Positions 60,334 to 64,000 of a DNA stretch of 64,000 nucleotides are shown piece by piece; positions within the stretch are counted from its first letter, which is position 1, and each line of letters opens with the position of its first letter. The notes beneath the pieces were generated by a model. It was not told the origin of the DNA, searched no databases, and was given only the letters and a program-made list of their open reading frames with translations. Origin of the DNA: Pseudoscleropodium purum (Eukaryota; Streptophyta; Bryopsida; Hypnales; Brachytheciaceae); assembly GCA_963969395.1 (NCBI GenBank), contig OZ017796.1, positions 5,768,501-5,832,500 of the forward strand. The letters are read 5' to 3'. Both the position numbers and the translations under genes were made by a program.

Positions 60334-62411
60334 AGTGTGCCCTATGTTGTTGCCACAGTAAAAAAAAAAAAAAGAGAGAGAAAGTAATTTTTTAATTTAA
60401 AAAAATACATAGCAACTTTGAAATTGAATGATGTTCACACCATACCTCCAAACTCCACAAAACAAAGCTTGTGCATTCCACCTCTTGAGGGCTTTCCAAT
60501 GGTTGCGAAGATCCCAATGTAGCAAGCAAAATCAACAAAACCAAATAGCCTAATTTAAAGTATGGATTGCACTCTTCATGTGTATTTAGATAGTTCTTAA
60601 TTTTTGATGCTTTTAAGCTAAACTAAGAAAATATAGCTCAAATAATCTATTTTTTTATTTATTTCAATTGATTTTTTTTCCAATATTTGTTAAAATTATA
60701 ATTTTTGTGTCATTTTGAAGATAGTATCTTCAAAGCTCAAAATTGACACCACTCCTAAACTTTTTCTATTAAATTTTTCTTAAATGTGAGCATAAAGAGT
60801 GCATTAATTACACCATGATGTTTGCCACTATTATTTCCATTTTTGTTTAAAACTTCATATTACTTAAAGTACATTTGTAATTACTATAATTCTATAAAAG
60901 AAATTCTTTAAAAATTCTTATAAAATTTTCTTTGATATTTTTTAATTATTTTGAGGTTAAATTTTAGACATATATTAAAATTTGTAAAAAATATCAAAAT
61001 TTTAAATGTATGTTTTAATATAGAAATCTAATGAAGTATGACCAAGTCTGTACATAAAATGTCCTTTAAAGGTTCTAAAGTTAGGAACTCCCAAATGCAC
61101 TATTTGGATATAACAACACCATCTTCAAGGTTTTTAAAGTTAGGGACTTCCAAATGCACCATTTGGATATAACAATGCCATCTTCACAAATATACATCCA
61201 AGTAATCAATAGCTATTACCAATAAAAAAAATGATTTTAAAGCATCTACAAGAAAAAATTTTGAGCAAAATTTATAATTTTAGCATTAAATATAGAAATG
61301 AAACATTTTAAGTGTGTTGAAATCTTCTTGATAGTCAACAAGAAAATACAAAAATTCAACAAGTTTAATAATAGTAACTATAATTTGATAGAAAAAGTGG
61401 TGCTTTGGGAAGTCCTAAGTATTCAACCATAAGATAGCAAGATTATTATTTTTGAAATGGATAGAAATAGTTGAAACTCTTTTCACATATCTATATCATT
61501 AGTTTATGTAGAATATCCCTACTTCTATCCATCAATATATTATATGTTTTTTTTAAGCTTCTTTAATGAAATCAATTAGGCTGAGTATGTTCTTTACAAC
61601 ATTCATCATCCAACCAATTGGATGGTTGAGTTTCAAGGGATTTAACTCTAAAAGAGCATGCTAAAAGGAAGAATTTAGAAATGACCTTAATTAGGAAAAC
61701 AAATTATGGGTAATAAAGAATCTAAATGTAAGATGTATATTTTTGCAAATTTTGGTTTTCTTTCCATCTTTTCATGGATTGATTCAAAACCTTGCATAGA
61801 AGTTATAATGTACAAAGTGATCAAACTAATCAAATCATTGAAGAATAGACAATCCCCCCCAATGTACTTGGATGTACTTCATTTGTTTTATGTAATAAGC
61901 TTATAAAATGTTCATCATTCACTCAATGAATGTCATCTCTTTTAAAGATTTGAATTGTTTAATTTATATATATGAACATGGTTTCTATTACTAACCCTTG
62001 ATGGCAAGGATGTTCAAGGTCACACCCAAAATTCAACACATATTTGTATCACGATTTGTATATACATGTGACCCCCAATGTATTTACAAAGAATATTATA
62101 AAGGAAATAGTGAAATACATCATTTGGAGTGCCTTTAAGAACATGGAAATTAGGTACAATATATGATGTTCTAAAGGTGCTAATCATTTGATATTAGATA
62201 ATGTCTACTAGCCTATACCATGCTTCTCTCCAAAGTATGAGACAACAACGATGTAGGCAAGTATTTTTATTGGATCATTATTATTGGCTTTGCATATTTC
62301 ATTTATTTAACAAGTCATTATAGATAATTTACTATGCAAAATACACTAGACACCTTTGTGCAAACAAGGGCATCCCATTCCTTGTACTTGGCCTATGTAA
62401 TTGTCAATACA
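60334..62411. other. AT-rich intergenic DNA
   Basis: Apart from the tandem duplication at 61071-61187, nothing is recognised. Frames are AT-driven. Confidence 0.4.
61071..61187. repeat. 59-bp tandem duplication
   Basis: AAAGTTAGGAACTCCCAAAT, GCACTATTTGGATATAACAA and CCATCTTC recur 58-59 bp later with a few substitutions. Confidence 0.85.
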
Positions 62412-63322
62412 TTAACCCCTAAAGGATTAGCCTTGTGTTTTTGGCATTATAAACTTTTTGGGCAAGTACCTATGAGCATAGATTTGATTTATTTTGGCCC
62501 AAAGTTTTTCACAAGGTGTGGACAAGGAATATCTTTTAGTGTGTCAAATTTCAAGACATTTGGAAATACAAGTCAAAACTTATTAAGCAATACGTTGTTT
62601 ACATGTCAACTCGGGCAGCTCTAAAAAATCACTTTTTTCAAAATTTGAAATTTGAAATTGGTTAATTATATTTATGTATGCATGGAAAGCTTTGAATCAT
62701 TCCATTTCAATCAATGAGTCAAAAGTTATGAGAATTTTTAGTTTGCGGGTAGTTTTGGACTTTCTACTCTAAAATAAACTTTGAAGTCCTATATTTAATT
62801 CAATTTTCAATATTTTTGGAAAAAAAAATTAATTGATAGAATGTAGATTGTTTATTACAACATTTCAACCATTGGAATTGGCGGTTCTCAATTTTATAAA
62901 TAAATTATTAACAATTTAGTATTTTGCATCATTCCCTACTTCATTCTACTTACTACATTTTTTTCTATATGTTAAACAATTCCAAATAATTTGAAAATTT
63001 TCAAGCATGTAGAAAACTTGTCATTAACAAAGAAAGTCTGAAGTTACAATCATTTTGTCTTTTTTTTTCATGCAAATCTGACCTATTGAACTGCAGTTGC
63101 CCATATTTCAGCAGGGTAAAAAAATGGCACTTTTGCAAGCCCAAACACTAAGATCTTGCAATCCACACGGTGAATTCTTTTGAAATTTTTTCCACGTCTT
63201 TTTAAAATACTACACTACAAGATCCTATAGTCAAATGCGTTCAAATATTTGGTACTTGTACTAAAAATGGCAATTTTGAAGCGTTTTTAATGATAACATA
63301 ATCAAAGAACTTTAGGAGTTAA
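62412..63322 (-). mobile_element. TTAA-flanked TIR element, copy F (0.91 kb)
   Basis: Starts TTAACCCCTAAAGGATTAGC and ends GAACTTTAGGAGTTAA. The orientation of the core (TTACAACATTTCAACCATTG near 62856) is opposite to copies A-D. AAGGTGTGGACAAGGAATAT near 62512 has its counterpart at 57730 in copy E. No transposase ORF; the 96-codon frame at its left is AT-driven. Confidence 0.8.
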
Positions 63323-64000
63323 GAGGTTTGGAATTTTTCAATGTATTTTTTTATCAGCAACAATTCTAAATATAGTACTTTACGAGTGACATATAATTTT
63401 GATCCTAATAATCCCAAATCATTTGAATGGATAGTTTCTAGCAGCACTCAATTACTTTGCCTCCATCTTTACAATTGCAAACAAAGATTACTATATTGCA
63501 TAATAATAATAGTTTGTTGTTACTTCACTTTATATGGACAAAATTTGACTTTGGGCCTACTAAAGGATGGTTAAATTGCTTAACTTTTATGGCCTTGACA
63601 ATTCAAAGATAATTCTAAATTCTTATAAGAATCTAGATGATTAAATTGTGGTACAACATTGAAATATGGTGTACTAAGTTTTTCAATTTATTTCATATAT
63701 AGATTCGGGCCATATTTCTATTTAAAAATGAATAAGTAAGCTTTTGGAGCCTATATGTAGGTCAATGATGCTAGTGTGTAAGTATGAAAATGTGAGTATG
63801 TGAGCCTTGAGCATATATATAAGTACATGTATTACAACCATTGAAGGTGTTGCTAACATGAACATCTATAATAAGGTATTCATAATATAGGTACCTTGTA
63901 ATCATGGAAGGTTTCTATGATATAGACACCTATAACATAGTTGTATAGTCTTCTAGACTCATGGGCTCACACTTTTAGGCTCACATAATGGGTAATTGTG
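63323..64000. other. AT-rich DNA to window end
   Basis: No supported feature. The last 250 bases repeat GTATGAAAATGTGAGTATGTGAG-like and CTATAATA.AGGTA-like words without a clear unit. Confidence 0.35.

Noticed and set aside
1..64000. CRISPR array, operons, bacterial-type promoters or ribosome binding sites
   Set aside because: The ZHD gene, plant MITEs, LINE tail and splice-like signals all mark the window as plant nuclear DNA; no regular spacer array was seen.
1..64000. LTR retrotransposons
   Set aside because: No long direct terminal repeats, primer-binding sites or gag-pol frames were recognised by reading.

Overview
This is nuclear DNA of a land plant. It is AT-rich, has little intact coding sequence and is packed with nested, mostly non-autonomous DNA transposons. 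The one confidently identified intact gene is a zinc-finger homeodomain (ZF-HD/ZHD) transcription factor, a plant-specific family. Its homeodomain and the unusual kinase-like gene at the left edge look to me like a seed-free plant such as a moss or liverwort. That placement is an impression from the proteins, not a search result.

Layout. 0-2.3 kb: a protein-kinase-like gene split by a one-base frameshift, lying between two GC-rich patches full of GTCCG/CGGAC words that recur at 26.4-27.9 kb in transposon-like elements. 2.3-6.2 kb: AT-rich DNA with two palindromic MITEs. 6.2-10.7 kb: a segment bounded by diverged inverted repeats of about 0.6 kb with a small hAT-like MITE inside. 11.5-11.8 kb: a CACTA MITE. 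12.9-13.9 kb: coding-like stretches with splice-site consensus, a possible unidentified spliced gene. 14-30 kb: AT-rich repeats including copies of a family flanked by TTAA, a 0.73 kb terminal-inverted-repeat (TIR) element and the GC-rich elements. 30-36 kb: a lower-repeat island holding the minus-strand ZHD gene with a TATA box, a long leader and an overlapping upstream ORF, plus two small ORFs. 37-46.6 kb: G-rich quadruplex-prone tracts and a chain of nested insertions, including a TTAA element inside a MITE, a LINE tail with a target duplication, a 51-bp tandem repeat, and a PIF/Harbinger-like element holding another TTAA element. 46.6-64 kb: AT-rich repeats, further TTAA elements and two copies of a 330-bp MITE.

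The most notable system is the TTAA family. Copies of about 0.9 kb begin TTAA-CCCCTAAA and end with the inverted sequence plus TTAA. One copy sits in a MITE whose uninterrupted relatives elsewhere in the window have a single TTAA at the same place. That points to TTAA target duplication, as in piggyBac, a superfamily hardly known from land plants. No operon-like cooperation among genes is expected or seen.
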